This document shows, in pieces, positions 45,341 to 54,917 of a DNA stretch of 64,000 bases (position 1 is the first letter of the stretch; every line of letters begins with the position of its first letter). Under the pieces are notes generated by a model, which saw only the letters and a list, made by a program, of their open reading frames with translations, had not been told where the DNA came from and made no database searches. Position numbers and translations under genes: made by a program. The stretch is taken from the NCBI RefSeq assembly GCF_002843315.1, contig NZ_MVDD01000011.1:59771-123770 (forward strand). Direction: 5' to 3'. This stretch comes from Labilibaculum filiforme. GTDB lineage: Bacteria > Bacteroidota > Bacteroidia > Bacteroidales > Marinifilaceae.

Positions 45341-46492
45341 ATGGAAAATTTTAATTTTTACAATCCAGTAAGTATACTTTTTGGAAAAGGGAAAATTGCA
45401 GAACTGAATAAGCACATTGCAAAAGGTGCTAAAATTTTAATGACTTATGGTGGTGGTAGCATTAAGAAAAATGGTGTTTACGATCAGGTAATGGATGCTT
45501 TAAAAGGTTATGAAATTATTGAATTTGGTGGAATTGAGCCAAATCCACACTTTGAGACTTTAATGAAAGCTGTTGAAGTGGTTAAATCGGAAAAGATTGA
45601 TTTCCTTTTGGCAGTAGGTGGTGGTTCCGTAGTAGATGGAACAAAATTTATTGCTGCAGCAACCTATTTTGAAGGGGATGCTTGGGATATTTTAGCCAAA
45701 CGAGCTCCAATAAATAAAGCTGTTGATTTGGGTGCTGTTTTAACATTAGCAGCAACAGGTTCCGAAATGAATAATGGTGGTGTTGTTACAAAGGCAGCAA
45801 CTAAAGAAAAAATGGCTTTTGGTAACCCATTATTGTTTCCAAAATTCTCTGTTTTAGATCCAGAAACAACTTATTCATTACCAAAAAGACAAATTATTAA
45901 TGGTATTGTTGATGCTTATGTGCATGTAATGGAACAATACTTAACTTATCCGGTTAATTCTCCGGTTCAGGATCGTTTTGCAGAGGGAATACTTCTTACT
46001 TTAATGGAAGAAGGACCTAAAGCAATTGCTTCGGATGTTCCCGATTATGAGAACAGAGCAAACCTTATGTGGGCGGCTACAATGGCTTTGAATGGTTTGA
46101 TTGGAATGGGTGTGAAAAGCGATTGGGCTACACACATGATTGGTCATGAACTTACAGCTTTTCATGGTATCGATCATGCAGTGACTTTGGCAATTGTTTT
46201 GCCAGGATTATTAACTCAATTGAAAGAGAAGAGAAGCGAAAAATTGCTTCAGTATGCCGAGAGAATTTTTAACATCACCGAAGGTACTGATGACGAGAAA
46301 AAGACTTTGGCTATCGAAAAAACCGAAGCTTTCTTTAAACAAGTAGGTATTCAAACACGTTTAAGCGATGTTAATGTTGGTCAGGATAGTATCAACACCA
46401 TTGCGAAACGTTTCGAAGGAAAAGGCTATGTAGGTATGCTTCCTGATGTGGAAGTGAAAGATGTTGCTGAAATTTTAGAAGCACGTTTGTAA
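45341..46492 (+). CDS. yqhD: Iron-type alcohol dehydrogenase, YqhD/BdhA-like
   Basis: A 383-residue group III alcohol dehydrogenase: N-terminal N-F-N-F-Y-N-P-V-S-I-L-F-G-K-G, nucleotide loop A-V-G-G-G-S-V-V-D-G-T-K-F, metal ligands in G-I-V-D-A-Y-V-H-V-M-E-Q-Y and G-H-E-L-T-A-F-H-G-I-D-H. The G-G-G-S-x-x-D-x-x-K pattern matches NADPH-preferring aldehyde reductases. Reduces toxic aldehydes to alcohols. Second gene of the LysR-controlled operon. Confidence 0.92.
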   Translation: MENFNFYNPVSILFGKGKIAELNKHIAKGAKILMTYGGGSIKKNGVYDQVMDALKGYEIIEFGGIEPNPHFETLMKAVEVVKSEKIDFLLAVGGGSVVDGTKFIAAATYFEGDAWDILAKRAPINKAVDLGAVLTLAATGSEMNNGGVVTKAATKEKMAFGNPLLFPKFSVLDPETTYSLPKRQIINGIVDAYVHVMEQYLTYPVNSPVQDRFAEGILLTLMEEGPKAIASDVPDYENRANLMWAATMALNGLIGMGVKSDWATHMIGHELTAFHGIDHAVTLAIVLPGLLTQLKEKRSEKLLQYAERIFNITEGTDDEKKTLAIEKTEAFFKQVGIQTRLSDVNVGQDSINTIAKRFEGKGYVGMLPDVEVKDVAEILEARL

Positions 46493-46512
46493 GCTGAAAT
46501 TTGAATCATAAT

Positions 46513-46543
46513 AAAGGCTGTACCGAAATTGGTGCGGCCTTTT
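46513..46543 (+). terminator. Terminator of the DJ-1/YqhD operon
   Basis: AAAGGCTGTACC pairs with GGTGCGGCCTTT (12 bp, two G-T pairs) and ends in T4. Confidence 0.7.
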
Positions 46544-46578
46544 GTCATTTATAGACAACTTACCGAAAAGGAGGAACA

Positions 46579-48546
46579 TTAGTCGGCAACAACAAAGGGA
46601 ATGGTAAAATAAAACTTAGATCCCATGTTAAGTTCCGAATAAACGCCCATTGTTCCACCCATTAATTCAACCAGTGATTTAGAGATTGCTAATCCTAAAC
46701 CACTTCCTTCTTCGGCATGAAAGGCGGTGTGACTGGCTTGTCTGAATCGTTCAAAGATTATTTCCTGCATGTCGTCGGGAATTCCTGGTCCGGAGTCGGT
46801 TACCGTAAAGTACAGCTCCTTATCGCGTTTTTCAAGGGCAAGTTTTATTTCGCCCTGCTTTGTAAATTTAATAGCATTGGTTAGCAGATTAAAAAGGACT
46901 TGTTCTAAGCGGTTTTGATCTGTTAGAATGAAAAGTGATTGCTCCTGAATTTGCGATTCGTAAGTAAATTTTAGTTTCTTTTTTTCGGTGAATGGAATGA
47001 AAAATTCGTAAGTATTATTCATTATTTTTTGTAGATCGACCGCATCCTGTGAACAATGAATTTGTCCGGTTTCTAATTTGGATATATCTACTAAATTATT
47101 AATGAGTTCGAGCATTCGCTGACTACTTGATTTTATGAGGCTTAAATATTTTTGTTGTTTTTCAATTGTCACACTTTTATGATCTAAAAGTTCTGTAAAC
47201 CCAATAATTCCATTCATTGGGGTTCTAATTTCATGACTCAAATTAGCCAAAAAACTGGTTTTAAGTTGGTCGCTTTCTTCGGCTCTTGCTTTTGCTAGCT
47301 CAAGATTTTCGTTGGTTTTTATCAGTATTTTTTTTGTGATGTTTATTTTTTGTATCAAGTGCATTAAAGCCAATACAATAATTATTAGAATCGCTATAAT
47401 AAAGGAGAGTATTCCGATTAATTTCCGGTATTTTTTAAAAAGGGAAAATGGTTCGTTTAGTACAATACTATTTATTGGAAGCTCGCTTTTGGGGATGTTA
47501 AATTGTTGTAGTAGCTTGTAGTCAAACTTATAGGATAATGGACTTCCCGTTACCGGGATATAATTTGGATTCGCACCATTTAGAATACGAACAATTAGTT
47601 CTGCCGCAGCTTCGCCTTGAAAAACAGGACTTGTAATTTTTCCTCCAACTACACCTTGTCCAACTACATCCCAAATACAATAAATTGGGAGCTTAGTAAA
47701 TGTACTGGTTAATTGAATACTTTCTTCGCTGGTAAGAGTAATGCCATTTGGTGTGCGCAAATATATCCCCCAAATTACGGCAGCATCGGTAGGTAGTTTT
47801 GCTAATTCAGCATGCAAATTGTCTATGCTAAGGTCCGATAAATATTCAAAATTTAGAGAGTCCTTTAGTTCCTCTTCAATACGGTTCACCCTGTTTAAAA
47901 AGGCATTTCCCGATACGCTGGCATCATTAATAACGGCAATGGTTTTTATTCCGGGATGAAATTTTTGAATTAAACGAACCGTTCCTAAAACGTCGTAACT
48001 TTCGTAGATGCCGGTATAATTTGTTTCTCCTTCGATTCGTTTTTTTTGAAAATCGTTAATTCCACAAAATACAACAGGAACATCAGGAAAAAGGTCTTTT
48101 CCAAATTTTAAAAGGAAATTAAGCGCGTTATCATCAGTCGAAAGAATGGCGTCGAATTGGAATTTGGCATATTTTTTTTTGTAAATATCTCGCAATTGTA
48201 GCAAATAGTCTTCATCTGCACATCTTTTTGTATCCATATAGTTAATAAAGAGCTCAACATCTTCGTTGCCTAAAATGGAATTTACTCCTTTCATAATTCT
48301 ATCGGTCCAAGGGAAACCTTCGTGATAGGAGTGAAGGATTAGTACGTTCTTTAATTTGGAGGATTTGTGGGTTGTTAGCAGAGTGCTTTTGTCTGTTTCT
48401 TGATTTGTGATCTGATTTGTTTGCTCCGATTGAAGTACAGGCATGAAGGAAGCAGAAACGCTGGCAACTATAACAAGAAGTAAAAAACAAATAGATAAAA
48501 TGAAGTAGCTTCGTAGTTTTAGTTTCTTTTTTCTTGAATTCATCAT
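46579..48546 (-). CDS. Sensor histidine kinase with periplasmic ABC-substrate-binding-like domain
   Basis: From ATG 48546 (a TTG at 48561 is less likely) a 655-residue kinase: membrane helix ~13-35, periplasmic domain ~65-365 resembling the ABC_sub_bind family (L-I-L-H-S-Y-H-E-G-F-P-W-T-D; D-V-P-V-V-F-C-G-I-N-D-F), second helix ~375-400, coiled coil, HisKA box F-L-A-N-L-S-H-E-I-R-T-P-M-N-G, HATPase_c with D-S-G-P-G-I-P and G-S-G-L-G-L-A-I. No receiver domain is fused and no regulator is adjacent, so it is an orphan. The ligand may be a small sugar or amino-acid derivative (inference). Confidence 0.9.
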   Translation of the reverse strand: MMNSRKKKLKLRSYFILSICFLLLVIVASVSASFMPVLQSEQTNQITNQETDKSTLLTTHKSSKLKNVLILHSYHEGFPWTDRIMKGVNSILGNEDVELFINYMDTKRCADEDYLLQLRDIYKKKYAKFQFDAILSTDDNALNFLLKFGKDLFPDVPVVFCGINDFQKKRIEGETNYTGIYESYDVLGTVRLIQKFHPGIKTIAVINDASVSGNAFLNRVNRIEEELKDSLNFEYLSDLSIDNLHAELAKLPTDAAVIWGIYLRTPNGITLTSEESIQLTSTFTKLPIYCIWDVVGQGVVGGKITSPVFQGEAAAELIVRILNGANPNYIPVTGSPLSYKFDYKLLQQFNIPKSELPINSIVLNEPFSLFKKYRKLIGILSFIIAILIIIVLALMHLIQKINITKKILIKTNENLELAKARAEESDQLKTSFLANLSHEIRTPMNGIIGFTELLDHKSVTIEKQQKYLSLIKSSSQRMLELINNLVDISKLETGQIHCSQDAVDLQKIMNNTYEFFIPFTEKKKLKFTYESQIQEQSLFILTDQNRLEQVLFNLLTNAIKFTKQGEIKLALEKRDKELYFTVTDSGPGIPDDMQEIIFERFRQASHTAFHAEEGSGLGLAISKSLVELMGGTMGVYSELNMGSKFYFTIPFVVAD

Positions 48547-48767
48547 GGCTATGCTTTTCAAATTAGACTTAGTTTAAGATAGTTTAAAATTCAAATATTC
48601 TAGTCATTTTTTCACATTAATAAATTGCTTATGTGTATATACCAACGAATTAAGATTTATTTACGTAAAGTAGGATTAAAAAGATTCATCTATTTTAACC
48701 AATTTAAGAAGAGGTGAAACTGGTGAAGTGTTTAGGAAGCCGAATTCAAAATTCTTATTTACAAAGC

Positions 48768-48815
48768 AAGGAATTTTATTTCCTTCTGCTTCATCATCAT
48801 TATTCCTTATATTTG
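48768..48815 (+). promoter_or_regulatory. Promoter and inverted repeat upstream of kinase-regulator operon
   Basis: TATATTTG (48808-48815) matches TAnnTTTG. A perfect inverted repeat AAGGAA-N6-TTCCTT (48768-48785) lies where a -33 element would be, suggesting an operator. The ATG follows at 48835. Confidence 0.4.
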
Positions 48816-48834
48816 GAATACAAAAAGAATTAAT

Positions 48835-50379
48835 ATGATTAAACCCGGATTGAAAATCGGTATTCTTCTTACACTTATTGTTGTTTTGCCGTCCTTATTT
48901 TTCTCGGCCTACGAAATAAGCAACTTAAATAAGAACGAGGTGGTAATTGATTCTATTTATTCCAGTCAGTTAGAGTCCATTCTTTTTTCTGTGAATCAAT
49001 ATTCCGATGATGTGGTTAATGGATGGGCGAATCAGCTCGACAAAGGAAAATATGGACTTGAAAAGGAAATGGAATTATTGGTGACTAAGAATTATGCTAT
49101 CGATGCATTCTATCTTATCGATTCAGTTAAACAAATACTCCTCCCCAAAGAAAAAATTACAGCCGATAGCATCTCCAAATTAAGCCACCAGCTCGAAAAT
49201 GCACTTGCCAATAACAAAGGTAGTATTGAACGATTACAACAATACATTAAAAGTGGTTATCAGAAAATTGGAGTATTGGATTTCGAGATGAAAGGGAAGA
49301 GTTTGTTTGCATTTGCCAGAGCTGTTGATACTTTATCTGTAGAAACCGTTTTTTTGCTTGTGGACACACAGAAATTTATTCGGGAGAATCTGGGTCCCAA
49401 AATCCAAGGAATTGCGCAGGATCAGTTTTTTATATCAGTAATTGATAAAAAATTAAACACCGAAATTTATTCCAATGTGCCTTATGATGATGTGGAAAAG
49501 AATATTCAGCAACGACGGGAGATATGGCTGTTTCCAGATTTTGATTTAGGTATTCAGATGAAGGGAAATACCATAGAGGATTTGGTGCGGGAAAGAACTA
49601 AAACCAATATTATTATGCTGATAGTGATGGATTTAATTCTTCTGTTAGGAGCTTGGTTTGTGTACCGAAATATTCGCCAGCAGATGAAACTTACGCAATT
49701 AAAATCAGATTTTGTATCGAATGTATCGCACGAAATAAGAACGCCTTTAGCGCTAATAAATATGTATTCGGAGACCCTGGAAATGGGTCGCTTGTCATCC
49801 GAAGAAAAAAAACAAGAATATTATCGGGTGATTAATACCGAAGCAAATCGTTTATCGAACATGGTAAATAATATTCTTAATTTTAGCAAGATGGAAAGCG
49901 GAAAACGGGAATATCATTTTAAAGAGTCGGATTTGAATCAAAATATGCTAACAATTTTCGAAAATTACCGACAACATCTGTATAAAAAAGGTTTCGAAAT
50001 TAATTTTAAAGCCTGTGCCGATTTACCTCTAATTATTATTGACAAAGAAGCTGTTTCTGAGGCTCTCATCAACTTGATTGACAATGCGGTAAAATATAGT
50101 GGCGATACGAAAAGGATCGATATTGTTTGTGATAAAAATTCCGATTTTGCATTTATTCAGGTCATCGATTTTGGCATTGGAATAGCTACAAAAGATCAGC
50201 CGTTGATATTTGATAAGTTTTATCGGGTGACTTCTGGCGATTTGGCCAATAAGGTGAAAGGTTCGGGAATTGGCTTGAGCATTGTGAAGCACATTATGGA
50301 GGCTCACAAAGGCCAAATAACGGTTGAAAGTTCGAAGGAGAAAGGAACTTGTTTTACCATGAGTTTTCCGCTACAATAA
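48835..50379 (+). CDS. Two-helix membrane histidine kinase
   Basis: A 514-residue kinase: membrane helices at ~8-26 and ~262-280, a ~230-residue periplasmic sensor with no recognised fold, HisKA box F-V-S-N-V-S-H-E-I-R-T-P-L, HATPase_c with N-L-I-D-N-A-V-K-Y-S, D-F-G-I-G-I and G-S-G-I-G-L-S-I. The response regulator gene begins 17 bases after its stop. Adjacent secreted jelly-roll and GH16 genes may be targets (inference). Confidence 0.94.
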   Translation: MIKPGLKIGILLTLIVVLPSLFFSAYEISNLNKNEVVIDSIYSSQLESILFSVNQYSDDVVNGWANQLDKGKYGLEKEMELLVTKNYAIDAFYLIDSVKQILLPKEKITADSISKLSHQLENALANNKGSIERLQQYIKSGYQKIGVLDFEMKGKSLFAFARAVDTLSVETVFLLVDTQKFIRENLGPKIQGIAQDQFFISVIDKKLNTEIYSNVPYDDVEKNIQQRREIWLFPDFDLGIQMKGNTIEDLVRERTKTNIIMLIVMDLILLLGAWFVYRNIRQQMKLTQLKSDFVSNVSHEIRTPLALINMYSETLEMGRLSSEEKKQEYYRVINTEANRLSNMVNNILNFSKMESGKREYHFKESDLNQNMLTIFENYRQHLYKKGFEINFKACADLPLIIIDKEAVSEALINLIDNAVKYSGDTKRIDIVCDKNSDFAFIQVIDFGIGIATKDQPLIFDKFYRVTSGDLANKVKGSGIGLSIVKHIMEAHKGQITVESSKEKGTCFTMSFPLQ

Positions 50380-50396
50380 AAATAAATAATAATCGT

Positions 50397-51083
50397 ATGA
50401 ATCCAATACTAATTGTAGAAGATGAGCCCAGCATGTTAATGGGACTAAAAGATAATTTGGAGTTTGAGGGATACTTGGTTGATGTTGCCGATGATGGGGA
50501 GATTGGACTGGATAAAATCTCAACAAATGAATATAGTTTGGTGCTTTTGGATGTTATGCTTCCAAAAATATCAGGATTCGATATTTGTAAACAAGTGCGC
50601 AAAAAGGGAATTTTAACACCAATAATTTTACTGACTGCAAGAGGAGAGGAGATCGATAAGGTATTGGGATTGGAATTTGGTGCCGACGATTATATTACTA
50701 AACCATTTAGTTTGCGTGAACTATTGGCACGAATTCGGGCGGTTTTGCGACGTACCGAAAATAGTTCACAAACTAAAACTACTCAAGTCATCGAGATTGG
50801 AAAATTGTCGGTGAATTTTTCTTCTTTCGAAGGATATGTGGAGCAACAAGAAGTAAAAATGTCGCACAAAGAGGTCGAAATATTGAACTATCTGTGGGAC
50901 AATAAAAATACGATTGTTAGTCGAGATGACCTTTTGGATCATATCTGGGGAACCGAATATCAACCAACTTCGCGAACCATTGATAATTTTATTCTGAAAC
51001 TACGGCATAAAATAGAGCAGGATCCTAATCATGCTAAAATTATTTTAACAGTACATGGAGTTGGGTATCGTTTGGTGGTGTAG
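50397..51083 (+). CDS. OmpR/PhoB-family response regulator
   Basis: From ATG 50397 (an in-frame start at 50349 lies within the kinase gene) a 228-residue protein: receiver with V-E-D-E-P-S, phospho-Asp in L-V-L-L-D-V-M-L-P (~53), T-A-R-G and K-P-F; winged-helix DNA-binding domain ~130-226 with R-T-I-D-N-F-I-L-K-L-R-H-K-I-E and V-H-G-V-G-Y-R-L. Cognate to the kinase upstream. Confidence 0.95.
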   Translation: MNPILIVEDEPSMLMGLKDNLEFEGYLVDVADDGEIGLDKISTNEYSLVLLDVMLPKISGFDICKQVRKKGILTPIILLTARGEEIDKVLGLEFGADDYITKPFSLRELLARIRAVLRRTENSSQTKTTQVIEIGKLSVNFSSFEGYVEQQEVKMSHKEVEILNYLWDNKNTIVSRDDLLDHIWGTEYQPTSRTIDNFILKLRHKIEQDPNHAKIILTVHGVGYRLVV

Positions 51084-51140
51084 AAAGTCGAAAAGTCGAA
51101 AAGTCGAAAAGTCAAAAAGTCAAAAAGTCAAAAAGTCGAA
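51084..51140. repeat. Octamer tandem repeat AAAAGTCG/AAAAGTCA
   Basis: About seven head-to-tail copies of an 8-base unit begin directly after the response regulator stop codon. Confidence 0.9.
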
Positions 51141-51785
51141 AGTATCAAGAACAAAGTATCAAGTATAAAATTCTCCCTTTTCAGGGGAGATGCCGACAGG
51201 CAGAGGGGTGTGCAAAGCAAGAAGGAACAAGTACAGAGTAGAAATTATGTATTGGCCCGTGCTTTAGCTCGGGGATTTTAAAGTCAAGCAACATGGTTCA
51301 AGTATCAAGAACAAAGTAGCAAGTATAAAATTCTCCCTTTTCAGGGGAGATGCCGACAGGCAGAGGGGTGTGCAAAGCAAGAAGAAACAAGTACAGAGTA
51401 GAAATTATGTATTGGCCCGTGCTTTAGCTCGGGGATTTTAAAGTCAAGCAACATGGTTCAAGTATCAAGTACAAAGTAGCAAGTATAAAATTCTCCCTTT
51501 TCAAGGGAGATGCCGACAGGTAGAGGGGTGTGCAAAGCAAGAAGAAACAAGTACAGAGTAGAAATTATGTATTGGCCCGTGCTTTAGCTCGGGGATTTTA
51601 AAGTCAAGCAACATGTTTCAAGTATCAAGAACAAAGTAGCAAGTATCAAGTAACAAGTGAAAATATTTATTGTCCTGTGCTTTAGCTCGGGGATTTTAAA
51701 GTCAAGCAACATGTTTCAAGAACAAAGTAGCAAGTATAAAATTCTCCCTTTTCAGGGGAGATGCCGACAGGCAGAGGGGTGTTTG
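51141..51785. repeat. 160-bp tandem repeat array, three full and two partial copies
   Basis: Units start at 51141, 51301, 51461 and 51621 (exact 160-base period for the first three); the fourth is internally deleted and a fifth partial copy runs to ~51785. Each full unit holds CTCCCTTTTCAGGGGAG, a GACAGGCAGAGGGGTG segment and a hairpin core (CCCGTGC-TTTA-GCTCGGGG). The core and flanks recur inverted at 54581-54705 and 56310-56431. The rest of the 51084-52011 gap is non-coding. Confidence 0.92.
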
Positions 51786-52011
51786 AGAAGTTATATTCAT
51801 TTAATAAACAAATCTGTTATCCTTGTTACTTTGAACTTTTTTTTAGTCTGTGACAATTGATGACAACTGATAACTTTGGGGTGACATAAATGTTTTTTTA
51901 AGGGCCTAATTTTACCAATAGAAAGTTAAGATAGAAGAAAGGAATGGTGGGCGTACGACTCCATTCTCTTTTTAAAATCGAAAATGGATTGGTAACTTAA
52001 AAATTGGGGCG

Positions 52012-52380
52012 ATGAAAACGATAAAAATTGCATTTTTTGCATTGGCATGTTTATTTTTAACTGCAAACCTGGGAATGGCAACAACTCCCATAAAATCGAA
52101 AATAGAGAAGGAGAAAATCCTGTTGATGAATAAAATTCGCAAAGCGGTAGCTAAAACAAACTTTGTGGAATTTATGGAAATTGGAAAGTCGGAATTAATT
52201 GTTTTACGTTGTACTATAAATGAAAATAATCAGGTGGTAGTAAGTAAAGTAATTGGTTTTGATGATGAGTTGAAAGAGGCTGTTCGCAAAACTATGAAGC
52301 ACAGTAGTATTATGGCAAGTTCTAATTTGGTGGGAGAAGAATTGGCGCTTCAGGTGAAATTTAAAGTGGAAAAGCAATAA
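52012..52380 (+). CDS. Small secreted protein, TonB_C-like C-terminus
   Basis: A 122-residue protein with a signal peptide (~1-23, ending GMAT). The mature part has a beta-alpha-beta arrangement (L-R-C-T-I-N-E-N-N-Q-V-V-V-S-K-V-I-G, helix E-L-K-E-A-V-R-K-T-M, last strand L-Q-V-K-F-K-V) reminiscent of TonB C-terminal domains, but short and without a membrane anchor. It lies 31 bases before the first jelly-roll gene and is probably cotranscribed. Confidence 0.6.
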   Translation: MKTIKIAFFALACLFLTANLGMATTPIKSKIEKEKILLMNKIRKAVAKTNFVEFMEIGKSELIVLRCTINENNQVVVSKVIGFDDELKEAVRKTMKHSSIMASSNLVGEELALQVKFKVEKQ

Positions 52381-52411
52381 CTAGTAGGTTTAAAATTAGA
52401 AGAGAAAAAGT

Positions 52412-53488
52412 ATGAATGCGAAGAGCTATAAAAACCAAACTTTAAAAGGATATCTGCTCCTTTTCTTCCTGATTTTTTCGGGAGTCGCAGGGCAGACTGA
52501 AAACCTGAAAAGTTTGGTAAACCTTGAAGGAAACTGGAAATTTTCAATTGGGGATGAGCCTGCAAGGAGCCTCCCCAATTACGATGATTCTAATTGGCAG
52601 ATTGTTTTTGTTCCTAATTCCTGGGAGGAGAATGGTTTTGAGGATTACAATGGTTTTGCCTGGTATCGTAAAAGTTTTCGGATAGTCCAGCCTTACAATC
52701 GAGAATATCTTTATTTGTATATGGGCTATATTGATGATGTGGATGAGGTGTATTTAAATGGGAAATTGGTAGGAGCATCGGGGAATTTTCCACCACATAC
52801 GGTAACCGCTTATGATATTCCGAGAATGTATCCAATTCCTGCGAATTTGTTGAATAAAGAGGGCGAGAACGTAATTGCTGTTCGGGTTTTCGATCAAATA
52901 GATTATGGTGGAATCACAGCAGGACCAGTTGGTATTTTTGTGGATAGGGATCAGGAAAGAATGGATGTCGACTTAACGGGTTATTGGGATTTTGAATGTG
53001 GACAATCGGTGGATGAAGGGAATTTGAACTGCATTACCTATCGAAAAGGAAAAATATTTGTTCCTGGATTTTGGGAAGCCAGAGGATTTAATGGATTGGA
53101 TGGAAAAGTAAAATATAGCAAAGAATTCACTTATTCTTCTAAGCTGAGTGCTTCGGGAAAAGCCTTAATTTTGGGAGTTATTGATGATAATGATGAGGTG
53201 TATTTAAATGGCGAAAGACTCAAGTGGATGGGGCCAAAACGAGGTAGAAGTTGGTCTGGAGACTTAAATCATTTGTCTTTTCGTGCTTATACCATTCCAA
53301 GTGGTGTACTAAATACTAGGGGAGCCAATATTTTGGAGGTAATGGTTATAGACCATACAGGACCTGGTGGAATTTATAAGGGACCAATTGGAATTGCAAG
53401 TGTCGAATTAGCCGAAGAAATGGGGAAACGAGAGTATCAAGACAATCGATCGAGTTTTGAAAAATTTATCGATTATTGGTTTGATTAA
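52412..53488 (+). CDS. Secreted protein with two GH2-type sugar-binding jelly rolls, no catalytic domain
   Basis: A 358-residue protein: signal peptide ~1-28 (ends VAGQ), then two similar galactose-binding-like domains (~35-185 and ~190-335). Each has the pattern W-x-F-x-x-G ... V-P-x-x-W-E ... Y-R-K-x-F ... I-D-D-x-D-E-V-Y-L-N-G ... V-I-A-V-R-V-x-D, as in the N-terminal domain of GH2 beta-galactosidases. No GH2 barrel follows. It probably binds glycans; the domains may bind surface or substrate galactans. Paralogue immediately downstream. Confidence 0.8.
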   Translation: MNAKSYKNQTLKGYLLLFFLIFSGVAGQTENLKSLVNLEGNWKFSIGDEPARSLPNYDDSNWQIVFVPNSWEENGFEDYNGFAWYRKSFRIVQPYNREYLYLYMGYIDDVDEVYLNGKLVGASGNFPPHTVTAYDIPRMYPIPANLLNKEGENVIAVRVFDQIDYGGITAGPVGIFVDRDQERMDVDLTGYWDFECGQSVDEGNLNCITYRKGKIFVPGFWEARGFNGLDGKVKYSKEFTYSSKLSASGKALILGVIDDNDEVYLNGERLKWMGPKRGRSWSGDLNHLSFRAYTIPSGVLNTRGANILEVMVIDHTGPGGIYKGPIGIASVELAEEMGKREYQDNRSSFEKFIDYWFD

Positions 53489-53516
53489 TCTTTCCGAAAG
53501 GAAAATAGAAAAGAGT

Positions 53517-54545
53517 ATGAAGAGAATGAGTGAGCAGATAGGGAAATGGATGAAGTTTCTTTTTGTAATGTTCTTGCTTTGTGGATTTACGACAGAATCC
53601 AGAGCACAGAACTATCAGAAAGTGGTGGATTTAAATGGTCGTTGGAAATTTTCAATTGGCGATAATGCGAAGTGGGCCAATCCGAACTTTAATGATTCGA
53701 ATTGGGAGCGGGTAGATGTTCCCTCAGCCTGGGAAAATCAGGGTTTTCATGGTTACGATGGTTATGCTTGGTACCGAACGAATTTTAATAATCCAAATGT
53801 TTCCAAAACACAAAGTTTGTATTTAAAGTTGGGAAATATCGACGATGTGGATGAGGTTTTCATTAATGGGAAAAAGATTGGTCAAACGGGAAGTTTTCCT
53901 CCTCATTTTTCTACTGCTTATACTTCTAATCGTGTTTACAATATTCCTGCTAATATTCTGCTGGAAAAAAATGTGATCGCTGTTCGTGTGTATGATGACG
54001 TGGGCGAAGGGGGAATTGTTTATGGGGATGTCTCTATTGTGCTTGATCGCGATGCGATTCCTGTTGATATCGACTTACAGGGAGAATGGCGTTTTAAAAC
54101 AGGGCGTTATGCACATGAGAATTTGCAGGCCATAGACAGTTGGGATCGTATTATTGTTCCCGGACATTGGGAGAATCAAGGCTATAAAAATTACGATGGT
54201 TATGCCTGTTATGCACTCGATTTTAAGGCAGATGAAAAGCTAATAGTCGAAAGAATGGTTCTGGTTTTAGGCAAAATTGACGATATCGATCAGGTAATTG
54301 TAAATGGAGTGTTGGTAGGACAATCTGGCGAATTTGATCCTTCAACCGTGCGACAATATTCCGATAGCTATCAGCAAGTTAGAGGCTATTATTTACCTCC
54401 AAATCTGATTAAAAAAGGACAGAAAAATAGAATTGTTGTGCGCGTGTTTGATGCCATGGAAGGAGGAGGAATTTATACCGGTTCCATTGGACTGATTTCT
54501 CAGGATCATTACATTAAGTATTGGAACAAACGACGAAGGAGATAG
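53517..54545 (+). CDS. Paralogue of upstream jelly-roll protein
   Basis: From ATG 53517 (preceded by GAAAGGAAAA; an earlier frame at 53457 overlaps the previous gene) a 342-residue protein: signal peptide ~1-30 (ends ESRAQ) and two GH2-type jelly rolls with D-D-V-D-E-V-F-I-N-G and D-D-I-D-Q-V-I-V-N-G motifs. It has the same architecture as the preceding gene and ends in a basic R-R-R-R. Tandem duplication is likely; no catalytic domain. Confidence 0.8.
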   Translation: MKRMSEQIGKWMKFLFVMFLLCGFTTESRAQNYQKVVDLNGRWKFSIGDNAKWANPNFNDSNWERVDVPSAWENQGFHGYDGYAWYRTNFNNPNVSKTQSLYLKLGNIDDVDEVFINGKKIGQTGSFPPHFSTAYTSNRVYNIPANILLEKNVIAVRVYDDVGEGGIVYGDVSIVLDRDAIPVDIDLQGEWRFKTGRYAHENLQAIDSWDRIIVPGHWENQGYKNYDGYACYALDFKADEKLIVERMVLVLGKIDDIDQVIVNGVLVGQSGEFDPSTVRQYSDSYQQVRGYYLPPNLIKKGQKNRIVVRVFDAMEGGGIYTGSIGLISQDHYIKYWNKRRRR

Positions 54546-54580
54546 TGGATTTTTAGCTGTGGGATTTGAGATTTACTCCA

Positions 54581-54705
54581 AGAATCCAGACGCTGACAGG
54601 TTACAAAAAACGCTGTCGGGTCTTGTAGCTTGATGCATGACTTTAAAATCCCCGAGCTAAAGCTCGGGGCAACGCATAATTTCTAATTTGTACTTGTTAC
54701 TTGGA
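54581..54705 (-). repeat. Dispersed repeat, inverted copy 1
   Basis: Starts AGAATCCAGACGCTGACAGG and contains the perfect hairpin CCCCGAGC-TAAA-GCTCGGGG, then CATAATTTCTA and GTACTTG. It is the reverse complement of part of the 160-bp unit at 51.1-51.8 kb. The rest of the 54546-54917 gap is unremarkable. Confidence 0.85.
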
Positions 54706-54917
54706 TCTTGATATTTGTTACTTCTTTTAGCCTTTCTTTTTACCATTCACCTTTTTTAATAATAGTTTAAAATAGCTCTCCAAATAGTATTTGTTGTATC
54801 TGTTCAGTTTTTGTCTAGTCATAAAATGTGAAAGCTTAGTAAAGGAACTGTACTTTCATTTGTTCAATCGAAAATCAATTGAAGAATTTATATTTTATTT
54901 CACTTTTATCGATACAA

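Noticed and set aside
51141..51785. CRISPR array
   Set aside because: The period is 160 bases with almost no unique spacer, and no cas gene is present; it is a simple tandem repeat.
51657..51860. Small ORF in repeat array
   Set aside because: It spans repeat units and has no homologous features.
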